This document shows positions 46,303-54,857 of a stretch of DNA of 64,000 nt, in pieces; within the stretch, counting starts at the first letter, position 1, and each line of letters opens with the position of its first letter. Both the position numbers and the translations under genes were made by a program. Source of the DNA: Collinsella sp. (GTDB lineage Bacteria > Actinomycetota > Coriobacteriia > Coriobacteriales > Coriobacteriaceae); contig JAGZQF010000012.1 in assembly GCA_018382295.1 (NCBI GenBank), forward strand, positions 1-64,000. Reading direction: 5' to 3'. The notes beneath the pieces are model-generated. The model ran no database searches. It had not been told where the DNA came from and was given only the letters and a program-made list of their open reading frames with translations.

Positions 46303-47921
46303 TGACTGACGTGCGCGAGGCCGCGCAGAACCTGATCGAGTACGCTATCCACCGATCGATGATCGGCCAGGACGATCGCATCTGGGCGTATAACACCATT
46401 CTCGAGTGCATCGGTGCTACGGGGCCGGCGCTCGACATGGCCTGGGCGCTCCAGGTCGAGAAACTCTCGCTCTTGCACCCCGACACCCTGCCCAACTTTG
46501 ACCTTGAAGGCACACTTGCCGCGCTTTCCGAGGCCGCCGTTGCCAACGGTGCTGCCGAGGATACGGCATCGGGCCGCGATCGCATCGCCATGCGCATCAT
46601 GGGTGTGCTGATGCCGAGGCCTTCGGTTGTAAACGAGGAATTCAACGGCCGCATTGGTGTCAACGAGCCCCGCGCCGCAACCGACTGGTTCTACGGTCTA
46701 TGCTGCGACGCCGGCTACGTGCGCCGCGCCGCCATCGCGCGCAATATCAAATGGAGCACCCCCACCAACTGGGGCGACCTGGAGATCACCATCAACCTGT
46801 CCAAGCCTGAGAAGGACCCGCGCGATATTGCCGCGGCCGGTGCCGCCAAAAACACGAGCGAGAAGTATCCCGCCTGTCAGCTGTGCATCGAGAACGAGGG
46901 CTACCCTGGACGCTCCGCCGCAGCCGACGGCGGTGCCCATCCCGCCCGTCAGAACCTGCGAGTTATCCCTATCCAGCTCGACGGCGAGCGCTGGGGCTTC
47001 CAATACAGCCCGTACGCGTACTTTAACGAGCACTGCATTGCCATGAGCTCCGAGCATCGTCCGATGCACGTCGACCGCAAGGGGCTGACCTGCCTGCTCG
47101 ACTTTGTCGACCTGTTCCCGCACTACTTTATTGGCTCCAACGCCGACCTGCCCATCGTGGGCGGCTCGATTCTGTCGCACGACCACTTCCAGGGCGGCGC
47201 GCACGAGTTCCCCATGATGCACGCCGCCGAGGTCTCGCAGTTTAGCATGCCCGGCTTTGACCAGGTCAGCGGTACCGTGTTGCAGTGGCCGCTTTCGGTG
47301 CTGCGACTGCGCTCGCACGACCGCGCCCAGCTGCTCGACGCCACCGAGAAGATTATCCTCGCCTGGCGCGAGTGGACCGATGAGTCTGTGGGCGTCATCG
47401 CGCACACAGCCGACGGCGTGGCCCACAACACCGTGACGCCCGTCATTCGCCGCGTGGACTCCCGCGGCAACGCCGGCGGCGAGATTTACGAGGCCTACCT
47501 GGCGCTTCGCTGCAATATCACGACCGACGAGCACCCGCTAGGCGTTTTCCACCCACATGCCGAGTACCACCACATTAAGAAGGAGAACATCGGCCTGATC
47601 GAAGTCATGGGCCTGGCCATTTTGCCGCCGCGCCTGGTTCCCGAGCTTGGCGCTGTCCGTGAGCATCTGCTGGCAGCCAAGGTCGATGCCAGCTACGACC
47701 TTGCCGGTGCGCTCGAGGGCGATGATCTTTGCCGCAGCCACGCCGCATGGGCTGAGGACGTCTTTGCCCGCCGCGCCGACGAGCTTACGGCCGACAACGC
47801 CATCGATATCCTGCACGAGGAGGTCGGCGTGGTGTTTGGCCACGTGCTCGACAACGCCGGCGTCTTTAAGTGGGACGAGGCAGGACGTGCCGCCCAGCAG
47901 CGCTTTATCGACTCGCTGTAG
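46293..47921 (+). CDS. galT: Galactose-1-phosphate uridylyltransferase (type 2)
   Basis: The 542-residue enzyme exchanges UMP between UDP-glucose and galactose 1-phosphate. It is of the long GalT2 class found in Firmicutes and Actinobacteria, with CQLCIENEGYPGR, the YFNEHCI segment and GGSILSHDHFQGG, where the histidines act in uridylylation. It overlaps the end of galK, so the two are translationally coupled. ATG 46293 and ATG 46302 are both possible starts. No galE is in the window. A strong terminator follows. Confidence 0.95.
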   Translation: MAVMTDVREAAQNLIEYAIHRSMIGQDDRIWAYNTILECIGATGPALDMAWALQVEKLSLLHPDTLPNFDLEGTLAALSEAAVANGAAEDTASGRDRIAMRIMGVLMPRPSVVNEEFNGRIGVNEPRAATDWFYGLCCDAGYVRRAAIARNIKWSTPTNWGDLEITINLSKPEKDPRDIAAAGAAKNTSEKYPACQLCIENEGYPGRSAAADGGAHPARQNLRVIPIQLDGERWGFQYSPYAYFNEHCIAMSSEHRPMHVDRKGLTCLLDFVDLFPHYFIGSNADLPIVGGSILSHDHFQGGAHEFPMMHAAEVSQFSMPGFDQVSGTVLQWPLSVLRLRSHDRAQLLDATEKIILAWREWTDESVGVIAHTADGVAHNTVTPVIRRVDSRGNAGGEIYEAYLALRCNITTDEHPLGVFHPHAEYHHIKKENIGLIEVMGLAILPPRLVPELGAVREHLLAAKVDASYDLAGALEGDDLCRSHAAWAEDVFARRADELTADNAIDILHEEVGVVFGHVLDNAGVFKWDEAGRAAQQRFIDSL

Positions 47922-47975
47922 AGCACAGACCCGGACGCTCAACGGCAGCCCCCACGACATAGCCACCTACACGAC

Positions 47976-48015
47976 AACGGCGCCCGCCGGCAACATCGCC
48001 GGCGGGCGCCGTTTT
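47976..48015 (+). terminator. Terminator of galKT
   Basis: AACGGCGCCCGCCGGC (47976-47991) pairs with GCCGGCGGGCGCCGTT (47998-48013), followed by TT and CTG. It lies 55 bases after galT. Confidence 0.85.
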
Positions 48016-48047
48016 CTGATGCAAGGGTAGCTAATTTGCACCAAAAC

Positions 48048-48082
48048 AAGGAGTGTTCCAAACTGCCGGCAGAGAAGGAGCG
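48048..48082 (+). repeat. Direct repeat flanking the DUF4143 gene, left
   Basis: AAGGAGTGTTCCAAACTGCC followed by GGCAGAGAAGGAGCG matches 49557-49591 (AAGGAGTGTCCCAAACTGCC...) in about 30 of 35 positions, in the same orientation. Confidence 0.75.
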
Positions 48083-48102
48083 CCCCAGGTGCCGACCTAA
48101 AC

Positions 48103-48193
48103 CCCACATTATTCGATGGAAAAACGTGGTTCACTCCCACATTATTCGATGGAAAAACGTGGTTGTCTCCCACATTTTCCGATGGAAACTCCC
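48103..48193 (+). repeat. Three 33-bp iterons in front of the DUF4143 gene
   Basis: Units start at 48103, 48136 and 48169, each with CCCACATTATTCGATGGAAA or a close variant. Units one and two then read ACGTGG, which can pair with the initial CCACAT-like bases. The third unit is diverged and truncated. A TATACT box (48203-48208) follows directly, so the last unit overlaps the expected -35 position. The exact 33-base period puts the units on one face of the helix, as for a cooperative operator. Confidence 0.8.
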
Positions 48194-48231
48194 AAATGGC
48201 CTTATACTAGCCGAGAGGGTTGGGAGGCAAT

Positions 48232-49533
48232 ATGCAGCGACAGCTTATGAGTGAACTTATCGCTTGGAAATCAAGGGCGAATCGCAAACCTCTCTTGCTT
48301 AAGGGAGCCCGCCAGACAGGAAAGACTTGGCTTCTTAACGAATTCGCAAGCCAGCAGTATCGAAACGTCATCCGTTTTGACTTTATGCTCGAGCCGAGCA
48401 CACGCTCGCTGTTCGATGGGAACCTCGACCCCAAGCGCATCATCTCCCAGATAGAACTCCTACGTGGCCAAACCGTAACGCCGGAAGACACGCTCATCAT
48501 CTTCGACGAGATCCAAGAAGCGCCACGCGGGATCACCTCGCTCAAGTACTTCAACGAGCTTGCGCCCGAATACCACATCGTAGCAGCCGGTTCCTATATG
48601 GGCCTCGCGCTCCGACGCGAAAACGAGTCGTTTCCCGTCGGCAAGATCGACCAGCTCACCATGCGTCCCATGGGGTTTGCTGAGTTCGTTCGTGCCGTCG
48701 ACGGCAACCCGCTCGCCGACGCCATCCTTGCCGCAGACATGGACCTTCTAGCAAACGTTACCGAAAAGCTCGAGCACTTGCTCAAGGAATACCTTGTTGT
48801 CGGCGGTATGCCCGAAGTTGTCTCCACTTTCGCCGAGACACGCGACTTCATCGAAGCCCGAAGGCTTCAACAGCAAATCATCGAGGCTTACGAATCCGAT
48901 TTTGGCAAGCATGCGCCAGCCCGCATCGTCGAGCGCATGAGGTTGGTTTGGAAATCCCTTCCCGGCCAGCTTGCAAAGGAGAACAAGAAGTTTGTCTACG
49001 GCGCGCTTCGTCCCGGGGCGCGCGCACGCGATTTTGAGGAAAGCCTCCAGTGGCTCATGGACTATGGAATCGTTCATAAGGTACCGCGTGTTTCCGCCCT
49101 AAGAGCACCGCTCACAAGCTACGAGGATCTCTCGGGCTTCAAGCTGTTCTGCATCGACACCGGCATCCTCGGAGCACTCTCCGGCCTCACGCCAGCCATT
49201 GTTCTGAACGGGCCCGCTGTCTTTACGGAGTTCAAAGGCTCGCTGACCGAGCAATACGTCGCACAGGAGCTTTTGCTCCAAGGCAATACTCCCGCGTATT
49301 GGTCATCCTCCTCCGGCAATGCAGAGACTGACTTTGCCGTCGACCATGCGGGGACCGTGCTTCCGCTTGAGGTCAAGGCGGCAGAGAACCTTAAAGCAAA
49401 GAGCCTGAGGATTGCCTGCGAGAAGTTCAAGCTCGAGCGCTGCGTGAGAACATCGTTAGCGGCATATAGAGACGAAGGCACGCTCGTCAATATTCCGCTC
49501 TGGGAGATTGGGCAAATCGACAAGCTGGCATAG
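48232..49533 (+). CDS. AAA ATPase with DUF4143 domain
   Basis: The 433-residue protein has an AAA_14 ATPase domain with Walker A GARQTGKTW (25-33) and Walker B LIIFDEIQE, then sensor region AAGSYMGLALRRENES, a middle helical part and a C-terminal DUF4143 region that ends in a nuclease-fold-like FAVDHAGTVLPLEVKAAENLKAKS. The role of this widespread family is not settled. The ATG at 48232 follows GGGAGG. It stands alone, transcribed behind three iterons and enclosed by direct repeats, between the gal and lac regions, which suggests a cassette acquired as a unit. Confidence 0.9.
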   Translation: MQRQLMSELIAWKSRANRKPLLLKGARQTGKTWLLNEFASQQYRNVIRFDFMLEPSTRSLFDGNLDPKRIISQIELLRGQTVTPEDTLIIFDEIQEAPRGITSLKYFNELAPEYHIVAAGSYMGLALRRENESFPVGKIDQLTMRPMGFAEFVRAVDGNPLADAILAADMDLLANVTEKLEHLLKEYLVVGGMPEVVSTFAETRDFIEARRLQQQIIEAYESDFGKHAPARIVERMRLVWKSLPGQLAKENKKFVYGALRPGARARDFEESLQWLMDYGIVHKVPRVSALRAPLTSYEDLSGFKLFCIDTGILGALSGLTPAIVLNGPAVFTEFKGSLTEQYVAQELLLQGNTPAYWSSSSGNAETDFAVDHAGTVLPLEVKAAENLKAKSLRIACEKFKLERCVRTSLAAYRDEGTLVNIPLWEIGQIDKLA

Positions 49534-49556
49534 GCGCTGTGGAGGGGGTGCCCCGT

Positions 49557-49591
49557 AAGGAGTGTCCCAAACTGCCGGCAAAAAAGGAACG
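49557..49591 (+). repeat. Direct repeat flanking the DUF4143 gene, right
   Basis: AAGGAGTGTCCCAAACTGCC begins 24 bases after the ATPase stop and matches the left copy at 48048-48082. Confidence 0.75.
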
Positions 49592-49594
49592 TCT

Positions 49595-50635
49595 CTATCT
49601 GCCGCATTCCCGAAGCAAGGCAACGCCGATGTTTTGGCAACGGCAGCGAGCGGGCCGCATTTGAGACAAGGTGACGTGAAACGAAAGGGCGCTGACCTTC
49701 TGGTCGCGCCCTTGAAGTTGAACGTCAGATTGTCCAAATGCGGGGTCCATGACCAGGTGACCGGTCTTGGGATCCATAGCGTTGAGTTTGCCGCAGGTAT
49801 TGGCGGTCTTGAGCACCGTGACGTCGTCGGCGCCAGCAGCAATGGCATGTGCAAAGCCGGCGATGGTCGAGTCGCCGGAACCCGTTGCGTTCACAGCCGC
49901 AATCGCGGGCGTCTTGGCGCGGAACGCGCGACCCTCATGGAAGCCAACCGAACCGGCAGCGCCCATCGAAACGACAACCCAGGGGATACCGGCAAAACGG
50001 TCATCGGCGGCGAGCGCCTCGCGCAGGGCATCGACATCATCGGTCGTAAAGGACGTACCCAGCAGGCCGTTAGTCTCGGTCAGGTTGGGCTTTACGAGCT
50101 CAGGCTTAGCGTCGGACTCCAGCGCGGCCTCCAGCGATGCACCCGAGGTGTCGAGCAGCACCTTGGCGCCCGCCTCCTCGGCAATCTTGACGAGGTCGGC
50201 ATAGTAGCCGGCATCGACGCCACGCGGCAGCGAGCCCGAAAGCGTCACGACGTCCGCCTTCGCTGCAAGCTCGGCAAACTTGGCCGTAAAGGCCTCGAGC
50301 TCGGCCGGGGCGATCTGCGGGCCGCTCTCCAGCAGCTCGGTCTGATTGCCCTCATGCAGGATATTCAGGCAGATGCGCGTCTCACCGGCAATGGGCACAA
50401 AGTCGTTCTTGACGCCGTCGGCATCCATAAGCTCGGCCATATAGGCACCCATGTGGCCGCCGAGTAGACCGGTCGCGAGCACATCGTCGCCCAACTGCAG
50501 CAGCACACGGCTCACGTTGAGGCCCTTGCCGCCAGCGGTCTTTTCGGGCGTCACACGGTTAACATCGTCGATGATCAGCTTGTCGAGCTGATAGCGCGTA
50601 TCAATCGACGGGTTCATGGTAACGGTCAGAATCAT
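49595..50635 (-). CDS. lacC: Tagatose-6-phosphate kinase, C-terminus replaced by repeat DNA
   Basis: This PfkB-family kinase would phosphorylate tagatose 6-phosphate at C1. TAGGKGLNVSRVL near the N-terminus, the GSLPRGV segment and the late ATGSGDSTIAGFAHA with the catalytic Asp identify it; 1-phosphofructokinase is the close alternative, but lacA, lacB and a lacX-like gene upstream favour LacC. Family members end near residue 310. Here the match stops at DPKTGHLVMDP (about 300) and some 46 further residues follow, encoded by palindromic repeat F (49655-49743) and the DNA behind it. The ATG at 50635 follows CAGGAG. Function may survive since only the last residues differ. Confidence 0.87.
   Translation of the reverse strand: MILTVTMNPSIDTRYQLDKLIIDDVNRVTPEKTAGGKGLNVSRVLLQLGDDVLATGLLGGHMGAYMAELMDADGVKNDFVPIAGETRICLNILHEGNQTELLESGPQIAPAELEAFTAKFAELAAKADVVTLSGSLPRGVDAGYYADLVKIAEEAGAKVLLDTSGASLEAALESDAKPELVKPNLTETNGLLGTSFTTDDVDALREALAADDRFAGIPWVVVSMGAAGSVGFHEGRAFRAKTPAIAAVNATGSGDSTIAGFAHAIAAGADDVTVLKTANTCGKLNAMDPKTGHLVMDPAFGQSDVQLQGRDQKVSALSFHVTLSQMRPARCRCQNIGVALLRECGR
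49655..49743. repeat. Palindromic repeat family F, full copy
   Basis: CCGCATTTGAGACAAGGTGA at the left end pairs, with mismatches, with the right end TTGTCCAAATGCGG; an inner stem AAGGGCGC / GCGCCCTT is exact. The right 51 bases are identical (inverted) to 35276-35326. It lies inside the reading frame of lacC. Confidence 0.8.
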
Positions 50636-50688
50636 GTTGAACTCCTGTTCCGGGGCGGCATGACCCGCCCCAAACATACGATAACTCG

Positions 50689-51570
50689 TTAAAGGATCTC
50701 GATCTCAAAGCCGCGGGTAACGGTCTCCCCCGGCTTGGCCACCAGGCAGCCACGCTTGTGCTCCAGAACATCGTCCTCATCGGAGCAGGTGGACAGACCA
50801 CCCCACGGCTCAACTGCCACAAAGTCGCCCTCGGGCTTGCTCCATACAATCAGGTACGGCATATCGGGGAACGTCAGGCGCACGCCCTTGTCCTCGGTTT
50901 TCTTGGTCAGCGTAACCACGCGGCTCTCGAGCACGTCGAAGATGGTCTCCGCGAAGTCGAAGAGTTCGTGGGTAAGCGGCAGGTTCTGGCCGATCATGGG
51001 ATTCTTGCTGCGATGCTCAACATCAATCAGGCCCGTCGAGGGAACGGCAGTACAGAGCTCGGCGGCCTCACGCTGCTCAAAACGGAGCTCGTAGTCGTCA
51101 TAGGACTCGCCCTCGTCGAGCGGGCACTTAAAGCCGGGATGACCGCCCACAAAGAACGGCATGTCCTCGGTGCCCTCATTGGTCACCTCGTACGACACGA
51201 CCACCTTTTCCGAATCAATCGTGTAGCGAGCAACGATCTTAAACGGATACGGGTACTGCTCGAGCAACTCGGCATGGTCGGCAGAGCTTAGGCTCAGCGC
51301 AACCATGTTGTCGCCCTGCTCCTCGAGCTTCCACTCCTGTTTGCGCGCAAAGCCGTGACGGGCGAGCTTTACCTCGCGGCCGCCCATGGCCATTGCGCGA
51401 CCATCACGAAGGCCGCCGCAGATCGGGAAACAAATAGGTGCCTGGCCCGACCACACCGCCGGATCGCCCTGCCACAGATACTCGCGACCGTCGGCCACAA
51501 TTGAGGTGAACGAGCCGCCCGCCGTGCTCAGTGCTACGCGGATAGAACCGTTATCAAGAACAAACTCCAT
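50689..51570 (-). CDS. lacX: Aldose 1-epimerase family protein (LacX-like)
   Basis: The 293-residue protein belongs to the galactose mutarotase-like fold. GGHPGFKCPL carries the conserved histidine, FPICGGLRDG is the early substrate strand, and VWSKPEGDFVAVEPWGG the late acidic motif. It resembles LacX of lactococcal lac operons, a mutarotase-like protein acting on galactose or a hexose phosphate. The ATG at 51570 follows AAAGGG. It lies between lacB and lacC on the same strand, in the order lacA-lacB-lacX-lacC. Confidence 0.88.
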   Translation of the reverse strand: MEFVLDNGSIRVALSTAGGSFTSIVADGREYLWQGDPAVWSGQAPICFPICGGLRDGRAMAMGGREVKLARHGFARKQEWKLEEQGDNMVALSLSSADHAELLEQYPYPFKIVARYTIDSEKVVVSYEVTNEGTEDMPFFVGGHPGFKCPLDEGESYDDYELRFEQREAAELCTAVPSTGLIDVEHRSKNPMIGQNLPLTHELFDFAETIFDVLESRVVTLTKKTEDKGVRLTFPDMPYLIVWSKPEGDFVAVEPWGGLSTCSDEDDVLEHKRGCLVAKPGETVTRGFEIEIL

Positions 51571-51690
51571 AGGAGCCTTCCCTTTCTTACGACAGCCCGC
51601 CAAGTCAATAGGGCTGATAGAAAACCGGCCCGCGCCCCCCTCACAGAAACGCGAGCCGTCAACGGACTAGTTAATTACGCCGGATACCCG

Positions 51691-52215
51691 CTAATCATGG
51701 TATTCGCCGCGGTCCCACTTCTCCAGGAACTCGTCAAAGAAGTGCGGGTCAGCCTGAGCCTCGGCGTCGGCCTTGTTGCAGGCATCAATCTTGGCGATCA
51801 GAGCATCGTGCTCGGGAGTCTTCTCGTAGGGCTCCTCCAGGAAGGCAAGCATGATATCGGCCATCAGGAACTCGCCGGTAATCTTGCCGCCAAAGCCCAC
51901 GATGTTGGCGTTGAGCTCGCGACGAGCGTACAGGGCAGAGGTCATGTCGCGGACCAGGGCGCAGCGGGCGCCGGGAACCTTGTTGACGGCGTTGGTGATG
52001 CCGATGCCGGTGCCGCACAGGGCCACGCCAAAGTCGGCCTTGCCGCTGGCAACAGCCTCGCCCACGGCCTTACCGTAGATGGGATAGTGCGTACGGGTGT
52101 GGCTGTAGGTGCCGCAGTCGAGCACCTTGTAGCCAGCCTGCTCCAGGCGGTCGGCCAGATAGATCTTCTCGTCCGTAACGATATGGTCGCAACCGATTGC
52201 GATGGTCTTCTTCAT
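51691..52215 (-). CDS. lacB: Galactose-6-phosphate isomerase subunit LacB
   Basis: The 174-residue protein is of the RpiB/LacA/LacB fold. [26 protein letters not shown] and the [17 protein letters not shown] loop are typical for LacB, which pairs with LacA to convert galactose 6-phosphate to tagatose 6-phosphate. The start at 52215 has AAAGGACG. It follows lacA with a gap of 63 bases. The C-terminal tail [19 protein letters not shown] matches LacB length. Confidence 0.94.
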   Translation of the reverse strand: MKKTIAIGCDHIVTDEKIYLADRLEQAGYKVLDCGTYSHTRTHYPIYGKAVGEAVASGKADFGVALCGTGIGITNAVNKVPGARCALVRDMTSALYARRELNANIVGFGGKITGEFLMADIMLAFLEEPYEKTPEHDALIAKIDACNKADAEAQADPHFFDEFLEKWDRGEYHD

Positions 52216-52278
52216 CAGAACGTCCTTTCGTCTGAATTCACAAGTTGAGGTAGAAGTTCGAGTTCTCGGTGGCTCTCG

Positions 52279-52707
52279 TTAGGCCATCTTGTTGAGCATG
52301 TCGACACGGATCTGGTGACGGCCGCCGGCGTACTGGGCGCGCAGGAACTCACGGGCGATCTTCTTGGCGACCTCGGTGCCCACAACGCCCGGGCCCATGG
52401 TGACCATGCGCGAGCCGTTGTGCTCGCGGGTCATGTAGGCGGAACGCTCGTCGGAAATGTTGGCGACGACCATGCCCTTAATCTTGACGGCGGCCATATA
52501 GGAGCCGACGCCGTACTTATCGAATGCGAAGCCCTGGGAATCCTTGTGCTCCAGCAGGTCCTTGGCAACGGCGGTCGCGGAATCGACAAAGTCCGCGGCA
52601 GGGGTCTCGGAATAGTCGACGACCTCGTGACCGTCGGCGATGAGCATCTCCTTGATAGACTCCTTCATCGACATACCGTCGGCATCGGAAGCGATTACAA
52701 CCCTCAT
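52279..52707 (-). CDS. lacA: Galactose-6-phosphate isomerase subunit LacA
   Basis: The 142-residue subunit begins MRVVIASDADGMSMKESIKE and has the family fold, but the catalytic loop reads FDKYGVGSYMAAVKIKG where LacB has CGTGIG, as usual for the non-cysteine partner. It is the first gene of the lacA-lacB-lacX-lacC operon, with a strong leader GGAGG site in front. The 325-base region upstream holds two DeoR-like palindromes and the ACCGTTCRCSG-like site. Confidence 0.92.
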   Translation of the reverse strand: MRVVIASDADGMSMKESIKEMLIADGHEVVDYSETPAADFVDSATAVAKDLLEHKDSQGFAFDKYGVGSYMAAVKIKGMVVANISDERSAYMTREHNGSRMVTMGPGVVGTEVAKKIAREFLRAQYAGGRHQIRVDMLNKMA

Positions 52708-52801
52708 GACATCCTCCTTGAGAGATACGCAGGTGCGTAGTTTCTGTTTGGAAGTGTTGAATCGCGTTCAGGTCCGGGCATCTGAATGTGCGGTTCTTCA
52801 C

Positions 52802-52878
52802 TGTTCATGTTTATTTGAACACATTCGAACAGTAACTGCAACAACTATTTGTTTATCTTTGTTCTTTTTTGAACAAAT
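52802..52878. promoter_or_regulatory. lac operon promoter region with GAACA-type palindromes
   Basis: TGTTCATGTTTATTTGAACA (52802-52821) and TGTTCTTTTTTGAACA (52860-52875) are palindromes of the kind bound by DeoR-family LacR repressors. TGAACACATTCGAACAG overlaps the first and resembles TGAACAATATCGAACAC upstream of lacF. Together with the site at 52879 they fill the gene-free stretch upstream of lacA. Confidence 0.6.
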
Positions 52879-52889
52879 ATCGTTCACGG
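52879..52889 (+). promoter_or_regulatory. ACCGTTCRCSG-like motif, lacA operon
   Basis: ATCGTTCACGG, one base off the motif, lies 172 bases upstream of lacA and is preceded by GAACAAAT, as in the pflB copy. Confidence 0.45.
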
Positions 52890-52948
52890 ATGATTGCTGA
52901 CCGTTTGAGCCGGGCGCGGACGTAGCGACCACGTGTTCAACAAACAAA

Positions 52949-52980
52949 AGAGCGGCCAAGAACGTGTCTCGGCCGCCCTT
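52949..52980 (-). terminator. Terminator of the membrane protein gene
   Basis: AAGAGCGGCC (52949-52958) pairs with GGCCGCCCTT (52971-52980); on the minus strand the stem is followed by TTTTG. Confidence 0.75.
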
Positions 52981-53032
52981 CGGCGGTATTCCCCGGTATA
53001 TACAGCTGTTTTAGCTACTCGGACTGCCCACC

Positions 53033-54046
53033 CTATTTGGCGTGCTTGGACGGAGCACTCAGAAAGCGGCCCGTCAAATAGTTCGCCGGGCCGGAAATAT
53101 CGATCCCTAGCAGTACGTGTCCCAGCCACAGGAACGCCACGAGCACCAGCAGCGGGATAACGCACGAAGTCACGATCATCACGATGACGCCTTCGATGAG
53201 GTCGGTCACCTGCTGCACGATCTCGTCGGTCATCTGCTTGGCACCGCTGGTCACCGACGTAACAAGGCTCGAGGCCCCATCAGTCAACTGCTCGAGCACG
53301 TTTTTGGACTCTGTGGCCTCGGATTTTTTCTTATTCGATTTTGAGCTGGTCTCGGCTGACTTGTCCGTGGTGTCGGCCGCGTCCGCAGCGTCCGCAGCCT
53401 TTTGCTCAGCTTGCTCAATACTTACGCGATACGTTTCATCGACCTTCTGCGACACCCAAACGCTTGCAGGCACCAACGCCATGCCGATCACGGCAACTAC
53501 CAGCACGCGTGTCGCCACACGGCGCAGGACAGCGCTCGTGCTCCAGCGCCCGTGAATGCCGAGCGACACCGCAAAGAGCACCAACGCAAACGGGATTAAG
53601 ATGCCCAAGCCAACCGACCACAAAATGGTTAGCAGGTATTTCTCGAGGTAGAGCACGGCAAGCACGATACCAAGGTTGCCTGAAAGCTGCGCGAGCTGCT
53701 CGGCAACCGGCGTTCCCGTATCACCCGGCAGCGCGGTAATGCCCGCAGACAGCGCCACGCACGAGGTCGTGAGCGCCAGTACGTTACCCTTCTTTTGGTC
53801 GATGACCTCGATGGTGGAGTCCCAAGTCTTGGTATCGGCGAAATGCGGACGAGCTACAAAGCCCGACAGCAGCGCCAGTACCACGAGCGCAACGATAAAG
53901 CCAATCTGCAGCTTTTTGTTTGCGCACACGACATCGGACAGACTGGGCTGCAGCTCGGTTACCGTCGTGTGCTCGGTTATCTGGACAGGACGCCCATGAG
54001 CCATCTCGTGCGCGTCTCTTTTTTGTATTGACCCGTTATCCGGCAT
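53033..54046 (-). CDS. Conserved membrane protein of unknown function
   Basis: The 337-residue protein has a polar N-terminus, a span near residues 48-68, an external part, three further spans (about 135-215), a long lysine-, serine- and alanine-rich region (about 225-270) and a final span near 295-320. I recognise no family or catalytic motif. The ATG at 54046 follows GGAGG. It stands alone between the lacA promoter region and lacF, with its own terminator, and has no obvious link to lactose use. Confidence 0.75.
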   Translation of the reverse strand: MPDNGSIQKRDAHEMAHGRPVQITEHTTVTELQPSLSDVVCANKKLQIGFIVALVVLALLSGFVARPHFADTKTWDSTIEVIDQKKGNVLALTTSCVALSAGITALPGDTGTPVAEQLAQLSGNLGIVLAVLYLEKYLLTILWSVGLGILIPFALVLFAVSLGIHGRWSTSAVLRRVATRVLVVAVIGMALVPASVWVSQKVDETYRVSIEQAEQKAADAADAADTTDKSAETSSKSNKKKSEATESKNVLEQLTDGASSLVTSVTSGAKQMTDEIVQQVTDLIEGVIVMIVTSCVIPLLVLVAFLWLGHVLLGIDISGPANYLTGRFLSAPSKHAK

Positions 54047-54164
54047 TTGGATACCTCCTCAGTCCGGGGCTTAATGCGAAAGGAAGTATACCCACCGAGC
54101 AAAAAACGAACGGGAAGACGAACAGAGCGCACCAAGACTGTCCCCAATGACTATCTCCGGATGA

Positions 54165-54229
54165 GTTGCGGTGGAATAGGGATTGTTTTGCGCCCGTCGG
54201 CCCCTATTCAGTCCCTATTTCACCGCAAC
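54165..54229. repeat. Palindromic repeat family A, copy 3
   Basis: GTTGCGGTGGAATAGGGA pairs with TCCCTATTTCACCGCAAC (54212-54229). The ends match the copies at 254 and 1476, while the inner arms differ but stay complementary. Confidence 0.85.
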
Positions 54230-54243
54230 TTGGAGGAGGACAG

Positions 54244-54277
54244 AAAAAGCCCTGCCGCGGGTAGCGGCAGAGCTTTT
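54244..54277 (-). terminator. Terminator of lacF
   Basis: On the minus strand AGCTCTGCCGC and GCGGCAGGGC form a stem followed by TTTTT, about 28 bases after the lacF stop. Confidence 0.85.
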
Positions 54278-54304
54278 GGAAGGGGACTTGGTTGTGAGGG
54301 CTCG

Positions 54305-54643
54305 TTAGGCGAGCTTGGCCTCGAGCTCGGCGATGCGCTTGTAGGCATCGATGGTAAAGCGGGCCTGCTTCTCCAGGATCATAGTGGTCATGAGAGTGTC
54401 CTGAGCGTGAGCCATGATGAAGGTCATCTCCATCTCGCCACCGCCGGCCTCCTGCGAAAGCAGCTTGGTCTGCGTGTCGTGGGCGCCGATAAGTGCATCG
54501 CTGGCATCCTTGTGCAGCTGTTCGGCCTTCTCAAAATCGCCCTCGCGAGCAGCATCGAGCGCTGCAAGCAGATCGGTCTGGGCGTCACCTGCGTATGCGA
54601 CAATCTCGAATCCAACCATCGAGATTTCTTCTTTGGTTGCCAT
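54305..54643 (-). CDS. lacF: PTS lactose/cellobiose EIIA
   Basis: The 112-residue cytoplasmic protein passes phosphate from HPr to the lactose-type EIIB. The phospho-histidine is His79 in FIMAHAQDTLMT, and the three-helix Lac-type EIIA length and the AREGDFEKAEQLHKDASDAL helix fit the family. It is encoded alone on the minus strand, while the EIIC(B) genes at 56220 and 62752 lack an EIIA, so this single EIIA may serve both systems. Its promoter region has GAACA-type sites and an ACCGTTCRCSG motif. Confidence 0.94.
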   Translation of the reverse strand: MATKEEISMVGFEIVAYAGDAQTDLLAALDAAREGDFEKAEQLHKDASDALIGAHDTQTKLLSQEAGGGEMEMTFIMAHAQDTLMTTMILEKQARFTIDAYKRIAELEAKLA

Positions 54644-54727
54644 ATTGCGTTCCTTTCACATATGAACCAATGGAGAGCATCGCGTCCGGGCATACGCGCT
54701 GCGTTCTGTATGACAGAAACATTAACA

Positions 54728-54828
54728 TTCAAACAAAAAAGAACAGCGCAAAACGCAATTTCAAGCTATGAACGGTCACTTTTCGCCCGTGAACGGTTTT
54801 TAAACCAATCTGAACAATATCGAACACA
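54728..54828. promoter_or_regulatory. lacF promoter region with GAACA-type sites
   Basis: TTCAAACAAAAAAGAACAG (54728-54746) and CTGAACAATATCGAACACA (54810-54828) resemble the palindromes upstream of lacA, suggesting one DeoR-type regulator for both units. Confidence 0.5.
54787..54797 (-). promoter_or_regulatory. ACCGTTCRCSG motif, lacF
   Basis: ACCGTTCACGG on the minus strand, 144 bases upstream of lacF. A weaker ACCGTTCATAG follows 17 bases downstream. Confidence 0.5.
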
Positions 54829-54857
54829 ATTAGCGGAAACCCAAACAGGCCAGTGCC

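Noticed and set aside
48103..48193. CRISPR-like short array
   Set aside because: Only three units, the units are contiguous without spacers, and no cas gene is nearby; read as promoter iterons instead.
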